From JAEUKA01 sp035328405 (GTDB lineage Bacteria; Myxococcota_A; Polyangia; Palsa-1104; JAEUJZ01): a stretch of DNA of 64,000 nt. The notes under the pieces were generated by a model. That model did not search any database and had not been told where the DNA came from. It saw only the letters and a list, made by a program, of their open reading frames with translations. Of the stretch, positions 1-7,295 are shown piece by piece. Each line of letters opens with the position of its first letter. Position 1 is the stretch's first letter. Location: NCBI GenBank assembly GCA_035328405.1, contig DAOLIT010000009.1:1-64000 (forward strand), in the 5' to 3' direction. Made by a program: the position numbers and the translations under genes.

Positions 1-154
1 CGTCGACGTGACTGGTCCGGGCCCCGGCCTCGTCGTGTCCGCCGGGTTCGCGGGGGGCGTGGCCCTGCTCACGCTTCGCCTCCGTTTCGGACCCCTTGCC
101 GCGCTCGAGCTTCCGACTGCAGATCGTCCTGGCTCCGCAAGAGGTGAACGCTGA
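1..154 (+). CDS. C-terminal fragment of an unidentified membrane protein
   Basis: An open frame enters from the left edge (codons from base 2) and ends at TGA 152-154. The 50 visible residues include a hydrophobic stretch (LVVSAGFAGGVALLTL) ending in Arg residues, like a last transmembrane helix followed by a short polar tail. The stop overlaps the ATG of the next gene as TGATG, which suggests translational coupling. Third codon positions are almost all G or C, as in the next gene and unlike most of the window. The family cannot be recognised from this fragment. Confidence 0.5.
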   Translation, partial: VDVTGPGPGLVVSAGFAGGVALLTLRLRFGPLAALELPTADRPGSARGER

Positions 155-759
155 TGCCGCGCCCCAAGCTCAAATCCGATGACGAGGTCCTCGAGGCCGC
201 CACCGCCGTTCTCAAGCGATGCGGTCCCATCAATTTCACCCTCAGCGAAGTAGCGAACGAGGTGGGTCTCTCGCGCGCGGCACTGATCCAGCGCTTCACC
301 AACCGCGACACGCTGCTCGTCCGGATGATGGAGCGCAGCGTTGGGCAGGTGAGGGTTCACCTCGACGCGATGCCGGCTGGCGCGGGGCCGGAGGGCCTCT
401 GGGGCTTCCTGCAGGTGCTCGTTCGCAGCATGAACACCCGCTACGACTTCTCGGTGAACTTCCTCATCTCCTGGTACGAGCTTCAGGTTCCTGAGCTTCG
501 CAAGCTGTCGATTGAGCGGAGCCGCGCGGTGGTGGATGGGATCCGCAAACGCCTGCCGCCAGGGACTCCCGCCGGGGCGGAGCTGCTCCTCCACTCGATC
601 ATCGCGGGCGCGACGACGCAGTGGGCGACCGATCCGCACGGCGAGCTGGCCGACCATGTGCTTGCTCAGATCGCCGCAGCACTGCGTCTGATGTTCCCCG
701 GTCACCAAGGCTTCCGCGGGTCGCCCGCGAGCAGGAGGCCCAAGGCACAGCGCACCTGA
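154..759 (+). CDS. TetR/AcrR family transcriptional regulator
   Basis: This 201-residue protein has the layout of TetR repressors: an N-terminal helix-turn-helix DNA-binding domain at about residues 10-56, with the typical pattern FTLSEVANEVGLSRAAL followed by FTNRDTLL, then a variable helical ligand-binding domain. The start overlaps the stop of the upstream membrane-protein remnant, so the regulator probably controls that cut-off operon. The C-terminal tail is Arg/Lys rich. The ligand cannot be predicted. Codon use is strongly GC-biased compared with genes from 1.6 kb onward, suggesting a different origin. Confidence 0.85.
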   Translation: MPRPKLKSDDEVLEAATAVLKRCGPINFTLSEVANEVGLSRAALIQRFTNRDTLLVRMMERSVGQVRVHLDAMPAGAGPEGLWGFLQVLVRSMNTRYDFSVNFLISWYELQVPELRKLSIERSRAVVDGIRKRLPPGTPAGAELLLHSIIAGATTQWATDPHGELADHVLAQIAAALRLMFPGHQGFRGSPASRRPKAQRT

Positions 760-1137
760 CACGCGCGGCAACGTGAGCAGCGAGGACGACCTCGCGCCCG
801 CAGATTCGCAAGCGCGGTCAAGCTCGCGCGACCAGCTCTCCACGCGCGAAGGCGGGCAACCGTTCGTCGCTCCTCGCGAGCCGTCGCCCCGATGATGAAC
901 AGGCTCGCCCCCTTCGCAGACGCCGAAGCTGTTGACCAACGGGGCCGACTGTTGATCGCCGGGTACGCAGTTAAACGCCTCTCGGCTTCTCTCTCCCCAC
1001 GGGACAGGAGAGAGAGCGGGAGAGCTGTCCCACGCGGCGCTCATCGAGCTCGCTTGGCGCTCTCTGCGAGCACGCGCGAGAGCACCGTCGCACGACGCGC
1101 AGCGCGCGAAACGCTCGGAGTTCTGGGGAGAAACGGC
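760..1137. other. Non-coding GC-rich stretch with a hairpin
   Basis: No convincing gene is seen. Open frames here have no family resemblance, and one of them runs through the tRNA. A 9-bp perfect inverted repeat (TCTCTCTCC 988-996, GGAGAGAGA 1007-1015, 10-base loop) could form a hairpin but lacks a T-tract. Composition matches the tetR side rather than the rest of the window. Confidence 0.4.
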
Positions 1138-1169
1138 GAAGCCCCCTCGGATCGCTCCTTGGGGGCTTC
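1138..1169 (-). terminator. Hairpin terminator downstream of tRNA-Asn
   Basis: A perfect 9-bp inverted repeat (GAAGCCCCC 1138-1146 and GGGGGCTTC 1161-1169, 14-base loop) lies about 40 bases past the 3' end of the minus-strand tRNA. A short T-containing tail follows on both strands, so it may act in both directions. The assignment rests on position and stem strength only. Confidence 0.5.
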
Positions 1170-1210
1170 TGTTTACCGACCCTCGCCCCTTGTTGGCGAC
1201 GAGAGAAAAA

Positions 1211-1286
1211 TGGCTCCCGCGGAGGGACTCGAACCCCCGGCCCGGTGGTTAACAGCCACCTGCTCTACCGGCTGAGCTACACGGGA
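1211..1286 (-). tRNA. tRNA-Asn (anticodon GTT)
   Basis: The reverse complement folds as a complete 76-base tRNA with encoded CCA. The acceptor stem is TCCCGTG with CGCGGGA, the D arm is GTAGCTCAG-like, the anticodon loop is CTGTTAA giving anticodon GTT (Asn), and the T loop is TTCGAGT within a 5-bp stem. Discriminator base is G. No other tRNA was seen nearby. The 3' end faces the compositionally different sequence at 1-1200. Confidence 0.95.
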
Positions 1287-1606
1287 ACAGCGCAAATGCC
1301 AGGGCGCATTGAAAACGACCGTGGTGCTTTTTGTCAACGCTTTTCTAGGTGGCTGGTGACAAACGAACCGCGTAGCGAGCAAGACAGACCGGCGAGCGAA
1401 TCGTCGAAACGCCCGCAGCGACGACCGAGACGTACCCGTAGGTAGGTCGCAGGGAGGAGTGAGGACGTATTCGTCCCCGGCCCTTTGGGCCGAGGACAAG
1501 TCGAGGCGCCGTCGGGCTGTCTGCGCAGTAGCGGGTTGTTTGACACCAGACACCTAGGCCTTGGGGGTGGGTTTTGGACGGGGATTGAATGTTGTAGAGT
1601 GCGCGC
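1287..1606. other. Intergenic region between tRNA-Asn and the glycosyltransferase
   Basis: No gene is supported. The stretch should hold the tRNA promoter (minus strand) and that of the glycosyltransferase (plus strand), but no clear -35/-10 pair was found. A small hairpin CGGCCC-TTT-GGGCCG lies at 1478-1492. Confidence 0.4.
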
Positions 1607-2317
1607 ATGAACGACACCTTGATTATTGTTCCTACTTACAACGAACGAGAAAACTTGCCTGGCCTGTGCAAGCAGGTGCTTGCGGCTTTGCCGTGCGCGG
1701 ACTTGCTGATCGTCGATGACAACTCGCCGGATGGGACAGGGAAACTCGCTGACGAGTTGGCGGCGCAAAATCCGCGCATTTCGGTGCTGCATCGGAGTGG
1801 AAAACTCGGACTTGGGACGGCTTACATCGCGGGTTTTAGGCACGCGCTTTCCAAACACTACGCATACGTGTTCGAGATGGACGCCGACTTTAGCCACGAC
1901 CCGGCGTATCTGCCCGCGTTGCTCGCTGCGGCGCAGGACGGCGCGGGCGTGGTCATCGGTTCGCGGCGGGTCCCGGGCGGAGGCACGGAAAACTGGAGCC
2001 TGGTGCGCAAACTGATTTCTGCGGGCGGCAGTCTGTACGCACGAACAATTTTGGGCCTTTCGGTGCGCGATTTGACCTCGGGTTTCAAGTGTTTCCGCCG
2101 AGAAACGCTGGAAGCCATCGACTTGGACGCGGTGCGGTCGAACGGCTATGGCTTCCAAATCGAAATGACGTACCGGGCCGTCCGCAAGGGCTTTTCCGTG
2201 GCTGAAGTGCCCATCATTTTCATCGACCGGCGCGCAGGCCAATCGAAAATGTCGGGCAAAATCTTCGCCGAAGCCATGGGGATGGTCTGGCACCTCCGTT
2301 TCGCCAGCGGGTTGTAG
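1607..2317 (+). CDS. Polyprenol monophosphomannose synthase-like glycosyltransferase (GT2)
   Basis: The 236-residue protein matches dolichol/polyprenol-phosphate mannosyltransferases, which move mannose (or a related hexose) from GDP-mannose to a polyprenyl phosphate on the cytoplasmic face of the inner membrane. Visible are the N-terminal IIVPTYNERENL motif (6-17), DDNSPDGTG (37-45), the metal-binding DAD (92-94) in EMDADFSHDP, the GSRRVPGGG loop (118-126) and the RAGQSKMS element (209-216). The length fits the soluble bacterial form without a C-terminal membrane domain. The product may serve glycoprotein or lipid glycosylation. Sugar specificity is by family only. The gene stands alone with only a weak ribosome-binding site. 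Confidence 0.85.
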   Translation: MNDTLIIVPTYNERENLPGLCKQVLAALPCADLLIVDDNSPDGTGKLADELAAQNPRISVLHRSGKLGLGTAYIAGFRHALSKHYAYVFEMDADFSHDPAYLPALLAAAQDGAGVVIGSRRVPGGGTENWSLVRKLISAGGSLYARTILGLSVRDLTSGFKCFRRETLEAIDLDAVRSNGYGFQIEMTYRAVRKGFSVAEVPIIFIDRRAGQSKMSGKIFAEAMGMVWHLRFASGL

Positions 2318-2489
2318 GGAAAAAGAGCCGCATGAGGGGGGAGTGCCGCGCAGGGGGGACATCAAATGGGAACGGGGCGGGAACGGGGCCGGGGTCTGGT
2401 TGTGGCCGATCGGGCGTGGATGACTCGGGGGTTGGCTTCCGCGTAAGATGGGGCAAAACTGCGCGGGCTTCATCTCGCGAGGAGGACCC

Positions 2490-3302
2490 ATGGGCTGGTT
2501 TCGTTTCGTGGTTTCGTGCTGTCTGCTGTCGCTGATTGGCTTTTCTTCCGGCTGTTCGATGTTCAACCGGATGATGACCGACGCGATGGGAAGAAAAATC
2601 AACGAGGCGCGGGCGAATCCTCCGGTTGTGACGGCGGGGAGTCCGCAACTGGTTCGAGCCCCGACTTTGGCGGCGCTGGCTGCGTATTACTGCCCGCAGG
2701 TCGTGACGGATCGCTTGCTTCGGCTCGGGTGTACGGTGGCGGTGGGTGCGCCTCCGTCGCAGCAGCAGCTCGAATTTGAGTTTGCGGTTCCGGTCACGAT
2801 CAAAAATCCAAACAATGTTCCGGTGCCCGCGCTGGATGTGCTGTTGGCGCTGAAGTTATTTCCGGGGCAAAACGCCGAGGCCCTCGGGTCCGTGTGCATC
2901 AGCATGTGCGGCGCGAATGAACCGTCGTGTACGGGCCAGGCCAAACCAGGCGCGTGTACCGCCGGAAACGGAGGAATCAAAACGGCGGCGGATTTTGTGC
3001 GCGCGATTCCAGGCCTGATCGTCGGTTTGGCGAATGGGACGCTCTTAAATGAAATCAAAAAGTCGCTGATTCCGGCGGGCGGCGATGTGCATTTGAATTT
3101 GGCGTTTCCGCTGGGGATCGACCAAGCGTTGCGCGTGATCCAAAACGTGATTCAGCCCGTCGTGGAAAGCCTTGTGCGGAAACAGCGCAGCTCTTTGGAA
3201 ATTCCGGTGGCCGCCGAGGGAACCGTCTTTGTCAACTTGCCTGTGATCGGTCGGCTGGGCGTGCCGTTTGGGCCGATTCAATCGGTTTGGCGCGTGATGT
3301 AA
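2490..3302 (+). CDS. LEA14-like (WHy domain) lipoprotein
   Basis: The ATG at 2490 is preceded by a strong AGGAGG at 2480-2485, which decides the start over an upstream in-frame ATG at 2448. The 270-residue product begins with a lipoprotein signal peptide (MGWFRFVVSCC... lipobox FSSGC), so it should be anchored in the envelope. The central segment FAVPVTIKNPNNVPVPALDV resembles the beta-sandwich of LEA14/WHy (water stress and hypersensitive response) proteins, known as small binding or stress proteins. A Cys-containing insert (CISMCGANEPSCTG) follows. No operon partner is obvious. The function is otherwise unknown; the domain call is by motif only. Confidence 0.6.
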   Translation: MGWFRFVVSCCLLSLIGFSSGCSMFNRMMTDAMGRKINEARANPPVVTAGSPQLVRAPTLAALAAYYCPQVVTDRLLRLGCTVAVGAPPSQQQLEFEFAVPVTIKNPNNVPVPALDVLLALKLFPGQNAEALGSVCISMCGANEPSCTGQAKPGACTAGNGGIKTAADFVRAIPGLIVGLANGTLLNEIKKSLIPAGGDVHLNLAFPLGIDQALRVIQNVIQPVVESLVRKQRSSLEIPVAAEGTVFVNLPVIGRLGVPFGPIQSVWRVM

Positions 3303-3323
3303 TCGCCGTCTCGGAGAAAAAAC

Positions 3324-3626
3324 ATGTATGTCGTGGTCGTTCGGATTCAGGTGCTCGCAGACCGCGTGAGTGACTTCATCGCGGCGACGCTGGCCAATGC
3401 GCAAGGCACGCGGCAAGAAGCGGGGAATGTGCGTTTCGATGTGCTTCAGCAAAACGAAGACCCGACGAGGTTTTCGCTGTACGAGGTCTACCTGGACGAG
3501 GCCGGTTTCAAAGCGCACCAGCAAACACCGCATTATTTGACTTGGAAGGCGACGGTGGCGGACATGATGGCCGGTCCGCGCGTCGGGGAAAAACACCACC
3601 AACTGTTTCCCAAACCCTGGCAGTAG
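3324..3626 (+). CDS. LsrG/YgiN-like antibiotic biosynthesis monooxygenase (ABM) domain protein
   Basis: The 100-residue single-domain protein strongly resembles LsrG, the ABM-fold enzyme that processes phospho-AI-2. Shared features are a short first strand, EAGNVRFDVLQ (residues 32-42), FSLYEVYLDEAGFKAHQQTPHY and the MAGPR end. The dimeric ferredoxin-like fold usually acts on quinone-like or small carbonyl compounds without a cofactor. It lies 11 bases upstream of an iron-type alcohol dehydrogenase, so the two are probably co-transcribed and may act on successive steps. No lsr kinase or transporter is nearby, so an AI-2 role is not supported by context. Confidence 0.75.
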   Translation: MYVVVVRIQVLADRVSDFIAATLANAQGTRQEAGNVRFDVLQQNEDPTRFSLYEVYLDEAGFKAHQQTPHYLTWKATVADMMAGPRVGEKHHQLFPKPWQ

Positions 3627-3637
3627 CGGTTTTGTCG

Positions 3638-4831
3638 ATGCAATTCCAATTTCGCACCGCGTCGCAAGTCTTGTTTGGGCGCGGCGAGCACAAAAAGGTG
3701 GCGACGCTTGTGAAAAACCTGGGAAAGCGGGTTTTTCTGGTCACGGGAGGAGCGTCGCTGGCTCGGCGCGGGCTGCTTTCGCCCGTCACGCAGTCGCTTG
3801 GGGAACTGTGCGAACACGTTGAACACGCGACGGTGAGCGGGGAACCCGAGGTCGGCGCGATCGACGAGCTTTTGCGACAATGCAAAGACGCCGGTTGCGA
3901 TGTGGTGTTGGCCATCGGCGGAGGCAGCGTGCTCGATGCGGGAAAGGCCGTCGCCGCGCTGTCGAACAATGCCGGTGCTGCGGTGGATTTCCTCGAGGAC
4001 GCGGGCCAAGGACCGCCCAAACCGATTGCTCATCCGTCTTTGCCGATGATTGCGGTTCCGACGACGGCGGGCAGCGGTTCGGAAGTCACGCGCAACAGCG
4101 TGCTCAAAGTCAAAGACCTGCGGGTCAAACGGAGTCTGCGGAGCGATTTTCTGTTGCCTCGGGTGGCGATCGTCGATCCGGATTTGTCCGAAAGTGCCCC
4201 AAGACACGTCGCCGCCGCCGCTGGAATGGATGCGCTGACGCACCTTGTCGAAGGCTATTTGTCAAAACATGCGCAACCCATGACCGACGCTCTGGCGCTG
4301 TCCGGGATGCGTCTTTTGTGGAACGGTTTGCACACGTTGGCACAGGCGTTTTCGACAGCCGAGTCGCCCGATCACGCGGCGGTTTCGTCGGCGACGCACG
4401 AGCAAGTGGCCCTCGCAAGTCTGTGGGGTGGCATGGTGCTGGCGAATGCGGGTTTGGGGGCCGTTCACGGTTTGGTCGCGCCGCTCGGCGGTCTGTGCGA
4501 GGTCGCGCACGGCGACGGTTGTGCGTGCCTTTTGCCCGCGACGTTTGCCCAAAATGCAAAAGCGTTGCAAAAGCGGGCGCCCGATCATCCAGCGACGGCG
4601 CGGTTTTTTGAACTTTGTCGATTTTTCACGGATGGAAAAGACGACATGGAGCAAGCGACGGAACGGCTATCGTCGCTGAGAAAGCGTTTGGGAATCGCCG
4701 GTTTGCGCGCAGCGGGCGTTTCCGAGGGACAATTCGTTCAAATTGTCCGCCAATCGCGGGGTGGCAGCATGCGCTCAAATCCAATCGAATTGACCGACGA
4801 GGAATTGTTCGAGATTTTGCGTTCGAGTTGA
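3638..4831 (+). CDS. Iron-containing alcohol dehydrogenase
   Basis: The 397-residue protein is a group III (Fe-dependent) alcohol dehydrogenase, an NAD(P)-dependent oxidoreductase of small alcohols, aldehydes or polyols. It shows GGGSVLDAGKA (94-104) for dinucleotide binding, PTTAGSGSE (141-149), and metal ligands Asp198 and His202 (AGMDALTHLVEGY), His277 (GLGAVHG) and His291 (VAHGDG). The ATG at 3638 was chosen because the family N-terminus (FQFRTASQVLFGRG) begins there; an in-frame upstream extension lies within the preceding gene. It follows the LsrG-like gene by 11 bases. Substrate is not predictable. Confidence 0.88.
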   Translation: MQFQFRTASQVLFGRGEHKKVATLVKNLGKRVFLVTGGASLARRGLLSPVTQSLGELCEHVEHATVSGEPEVGAIDELLRQCKDAGCDVVLAIGGGSVLDAGKAVAALSNNAGAAVDFLEDAGQGPPKPIAHPSLPMIAVPTTAGSGSEVTRNSVLKVKDLRVKRSLRSDFLLPRVAIVDPDLSESAPRHVAAAAGMDALTHLVEGYLSKHAQPMTDALALSGMRLLWNGLHTLAQAFSTAESPDHAAVSSATHEQVALASLWGGMVLANAGLGAVHGLVAPLGGLCEVAHGDGCACLLPATFAQNAKALQKRAPDHPATARFFELCRFFTDGKDDMEQATERLSSLRKRLGIAGLRAAGVSEGQFVQIVRQSRGGSMRSNPIELTDEELFEILRSS

Positions 4832-4931
4832 TCGCACACCGCACGACGCCCATCCCAAGAGACTTTCTTTTGAAAACCGCAAAAAAACACAAAAAGCCAA
4901 CGCAGTTGAAGTGGGAAGTTCAGGTCCATTG

Positions 4932-5147
4932 ATGGGAAGTGAGATTTTTCGCATCGTCGCGTTTGTCGAAAAACGACTGACCTCGTTTGCCATCAGTCGG
5001 CTCGTCATGATGTCCGGCGTCTCGGTCAGAAAGTACAAATCGGACAGCGCGGACGATCCACAGGATTTGAGAAAAGTACGCGGCGTGTTGTCGTCGCTGC
5101 TGAGCAGTGAGGAAGTTTCGGAACTCGACATGCTGCTGCGGCACTAG
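4932..5147 (+). CDS. Small protein of unknown function upstream of the FIST gene
   Basis: A 71-residue frame (ATG at 4932; in-frame GTG alternative at 4911) precedes the FIST-domain gene by 45 bases. It encodes a charged, helical-looking protein (IVAFVEKRLTSFAISRLV, then KVRGVLSSLLSSEEVSELD) with no signal peptide. Codon use fits the neighbours. Its regular amphipathic pattern and position suggest a real small partner of the FIST protein, but no family was recognised. Confidence 0.45.
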   Translation: MGSEIFRIVAFVEKRLTSFAISRLVMMSGVSVRKYKSDSADDPQDLRKVRGVLSSLLSSEEVSELDMLLRH

Positions 5148-5192
5148 GTGTGTACGAAAGCAGCGTTTTTCACCAAGCAGGAGGCAAAAGAG

Positions 5193-6389
5193 ATGTCGCG
5201 ACTTTGGGCAGGTTTCGGAACCAGTACCGCACAAGACACACAAGAGGCGACTCGCGAGGCTGTGTCCATGGCCTCGGCTGGGCTTGCAGGCCAAAAACCA
5301 GGGCTCGCGATTGTGACCGCGACGGTGGAGCACGATGCTGAAAAAATCTTCGCGGCGGTTTCCTCGGCGCTTCCGGGTGTTCCCATTCACGGCGTGACCA
5401 CTTCCCTCGGCGTCCTGTCGAAGGAAGGCATCGTGTCGGATTCCAACGGAGTGGTCGCCATCCTGTTGCTGGCAGCGTCGGAAATGATCTCGTTTGCCGT
5501 CGGATGTTCGGTGTTGGGGGACGATGCGATCGCGGCGGGCCGTCGAGCGGCAGAGCAAATCGCCAAGAGTGCGCAAACGCCTCCGCGTGTGCTCATCGTC
5601 AATGGTTCTCCGGGGCGTGAAGAAGACGTGCTCGCCGGGATTGCGCAGGTGTTGCCCGACGTGCCTGCGTTTGGAGGCAGCGCAGCGGACCACGCGATTT
5701 TGGGAGAATGGTCCGTGTTCACCAAAGATGGTGTCTTCCGAGACGCGGTTTCCGTCGCTGCAATTTGTGGAGACGTGGCCTTTTCTGGTGCGCTTCTGGC
5801 ACCGTTTGTCCCGACCACGGCGTCTGCAAAAGTGACCGGTGGGCAGGATCGGAAAATGACTGCGCTCGACGGCCAGCCTGCGGCGGATGTCCTGAACCGT
5901 TGGCTCGACGGAGCCCTCTCTCTCCAAGTCGCCGAGGGGGGCAACATCCTGGCTCAGACGGCCCTCCGTCCGCTCGCGATTCGGCACGATGTGGGCGGAA
6001 ACAGTCATTTTGTGACCCTCCATCCCGCGCACATCCACGCCGAGGATCGCAGCGTCGATCTGTTTGCGCGCATTCGTCCCGGCGACACGGTCTGCATGAT
6101 GAGCGGTTCCGTCCAGGGGCTGACTGCGGTTCTGTCCGAACTTCACGCGCAGACGAGCCGCAACCTTCCCAAAGAGAAAATACGCGCCGCGATTCTGATC
6201 TACTGTGCGGGGTGTGCGGGCGCTGTGGGGGGAAGCCTACATGGTGCGCTCCGAGAACACCTTTTGCGCTCGCTGGCCGATGTGCCGGTGTTGGGCCTGT
6301 GTACGTTCGGCGAACAGGGGTACATTCCTGGCCTCGGCAACGTCCATCAAGACTTGTCCGTAAGCCTGCTTCTTCTTGGCGAACCCTAA
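5193..6389 (+). CDS. FIST N- and C-domain sensory protein
   Basis: The 398-residue protein has the layout of FIST proteins: an N-terminal domain with repeated Gly-rich strands (IHGVTTSLGVL, VLIVNGSPGREEDVLAGI, VPAFGGSAADHAIL) and a C-terminal FIST_C domain ending in ILIYCAGCAG and VLGLCTFGEQG. FIST is a predicted small-ligand sensor, often linked to chemotaxis or histidine kinases. Here it stands as a separate cytoplasmic protein. The start at 5193 is supported by AGGAGG at 5179-5184; a GTG further upstream is less likely. It may work with the small protein encoded just before it. The ligand is unknown. Confidence 0.82.
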   Translation: MSRLWAGFGTSTAQDTQEATREAVSMASAGLAGQKPGLAIVTATVEHDAEKIFAAVSSALPGVPIHGVTTSLGVLSKEGIVSDSNGVVAILLLAASEMISFAVGCSVLGDDAIAAGRRAAEQIAKSAQTPPRVLIVNGSPGREEDVLAGIAQVLPDVPAFGGSAADHAILGEWSVFTKDGVFRDAVSVAAICGDVAFSGALLAPFVPTTASAKVTGGQDRKMTALDGQPAADVLNRWLDGALSLQVAEGGNILAQTALRPLAIRHDVGGNSHFVTLHPAHIHAEDRSVDLFARIRPGDTVCMMSGSVQGLTAVLSELHAQTSRNLPKEKIRAAILIYCAGCAGAVGGSLHGALREHLLRSLADVPVLGLCTFGEQGYIPGLGNVHQDLSVSLLLLGEP

Positions 6390-6562
6390 TCCGCAAAACC
6401 GACCAGACCACGCGCTTCGTCGAACCCAACGGAGTCCCTGATTGCGGCCACATCAAACGTCCATGTACGGCAATGCTTGACTTTTTTTCGACGGTGCCGA
6501 CAGACTGGGTTCTCTCCGCAGCCGGCGAGGCTGCTCACTTCACCAAAAGGGAAATATCTTCG

Positions 6563-7246
6563 ATGTCGCGACCGAACTATCGGGTGGTTCTTGCTTTCGA
6601 CAGCGAACGCAAGACTTTCACGGCGCGGGTTCCTGAACTTCCGCACTGCACCGCAGAGGGACTTACGCGCGCAGAGGCCATCCTCCATGTCGAGGAGGAA
6701 CTTGAGGCACTCTATGCAAACCTTTTGTCCCAGGGCCGAACGCCTCCTTTGCCCCTCGACGAACTTCCAGATTCGGGCGACATCACGGTGAAGACGAGTC
6801 GCGGACTGCACAGAGATTTGCGTTGGCAAGCCGCGCAAGAGGGTGTGGACCTGTCGCAGCTCGCGGCTGAACTTTTGGCGCAAGGTCTCGAGCAACGGCG
6901 GCAAGCTCGGCCTCGGCGTTCTTACGAAAACCAGCCTTCCCATTCCGATCAGCGGGGTCCCCGAAACGACGGCGGTGATCGCAGACGAGGCGGGCCACCG
7001 AACCACATGCTCGACGACCGCGCGCATTTTATCGAGTATGTCCGCAACCTGGAAAACGACGGACGACGCGGGCCGGGACCGGGCCCATCTCGAGACGGGC
7101 GGCGCAACGATTCGCGAGGCGACAACCGACGAGACCACGGACCTCGGCCCCCGCAGAATCGCGACCGACGGCCTCCCCATTCGCAAGACGCCAAACCGAA
7201 CGTCGATCAAGGTTCCGCAACGGGAAATACCGAACGCGGCTCCTGA
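6563..7246 (+). CDS. HicB-like protein with a long Arg/Gly/Asp-rich tail
   Basis: The 227-residue protein begins with a HicB-type partial RNase-H-like fold (YRVVLAFDSERKTFTARVPELPHCTAEGLTRAEA at about 6-39, continuing to GDITVKTSRGLH), followed by a helical segment (RDLRWQAAQEGVDLSQLAAELLAQGLEQ) like the DNA-binding or accessory helices of HicB antitoxins. Residues from about 115 on are highly biased to Arg, Gly, Asp, Asn and Pro and should be disordered, as in RNA-binding tails. No HicA toxin gene is adjacent, so a classical toxin-antitoxin pair is not seen. The ATG at 6563 is preceded by AAGGGAAA. Confidence 0.7.
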   Translation: MSRPNYRVVLAFDSERKTFTARVPELPHCTAEGLTRAEAILHVEEELEALYANLLSQGRTPPLPLDELPDSGDITVKTSRGLHRDLRWQAAQEGVDLSQLAAELLAQGLEQRRQARPRRSYENQPSHSDQRGPRNDGGDRRRGGPPNHMLDDRAHFIEYVRNLENDGRRGPGPGPSRDGRRNDSRGDNRRDHGPRPPQNRDRRPPHSQDAKPNVDQGSATGNTERGS

Positions 7247-7295
7247 TTTGGCCTGTCTGCTTTTGAGGCTGCTTTGCGGAAAGTCGACTGAACGG

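Noticed and set aside
760..1010. 9-bp inverted repeat at 988-1015 as a terminator of the tetR gene
   Set aside because: Far from the stop (over 220 bases) and with no T-tract; kept only as a structural note.
892..1275. Plus-strand open frame of 127 codons across the tRNA
   Set aside because: It runs through tRNA-Asn in antisense and its residues show no domain or consistent composition.
1334..2602. Long minus-strand open frame of about 420 codons
   Set aside because: It is antisense to the glycosyltransferase and the LEA14-like gene start, with no family pattern.
6390..6562. Missing HicA gene upstream of the HicB-like gene
   Set aside because: No frame with a HicA-like basic core was seen in this gap or just downstream.
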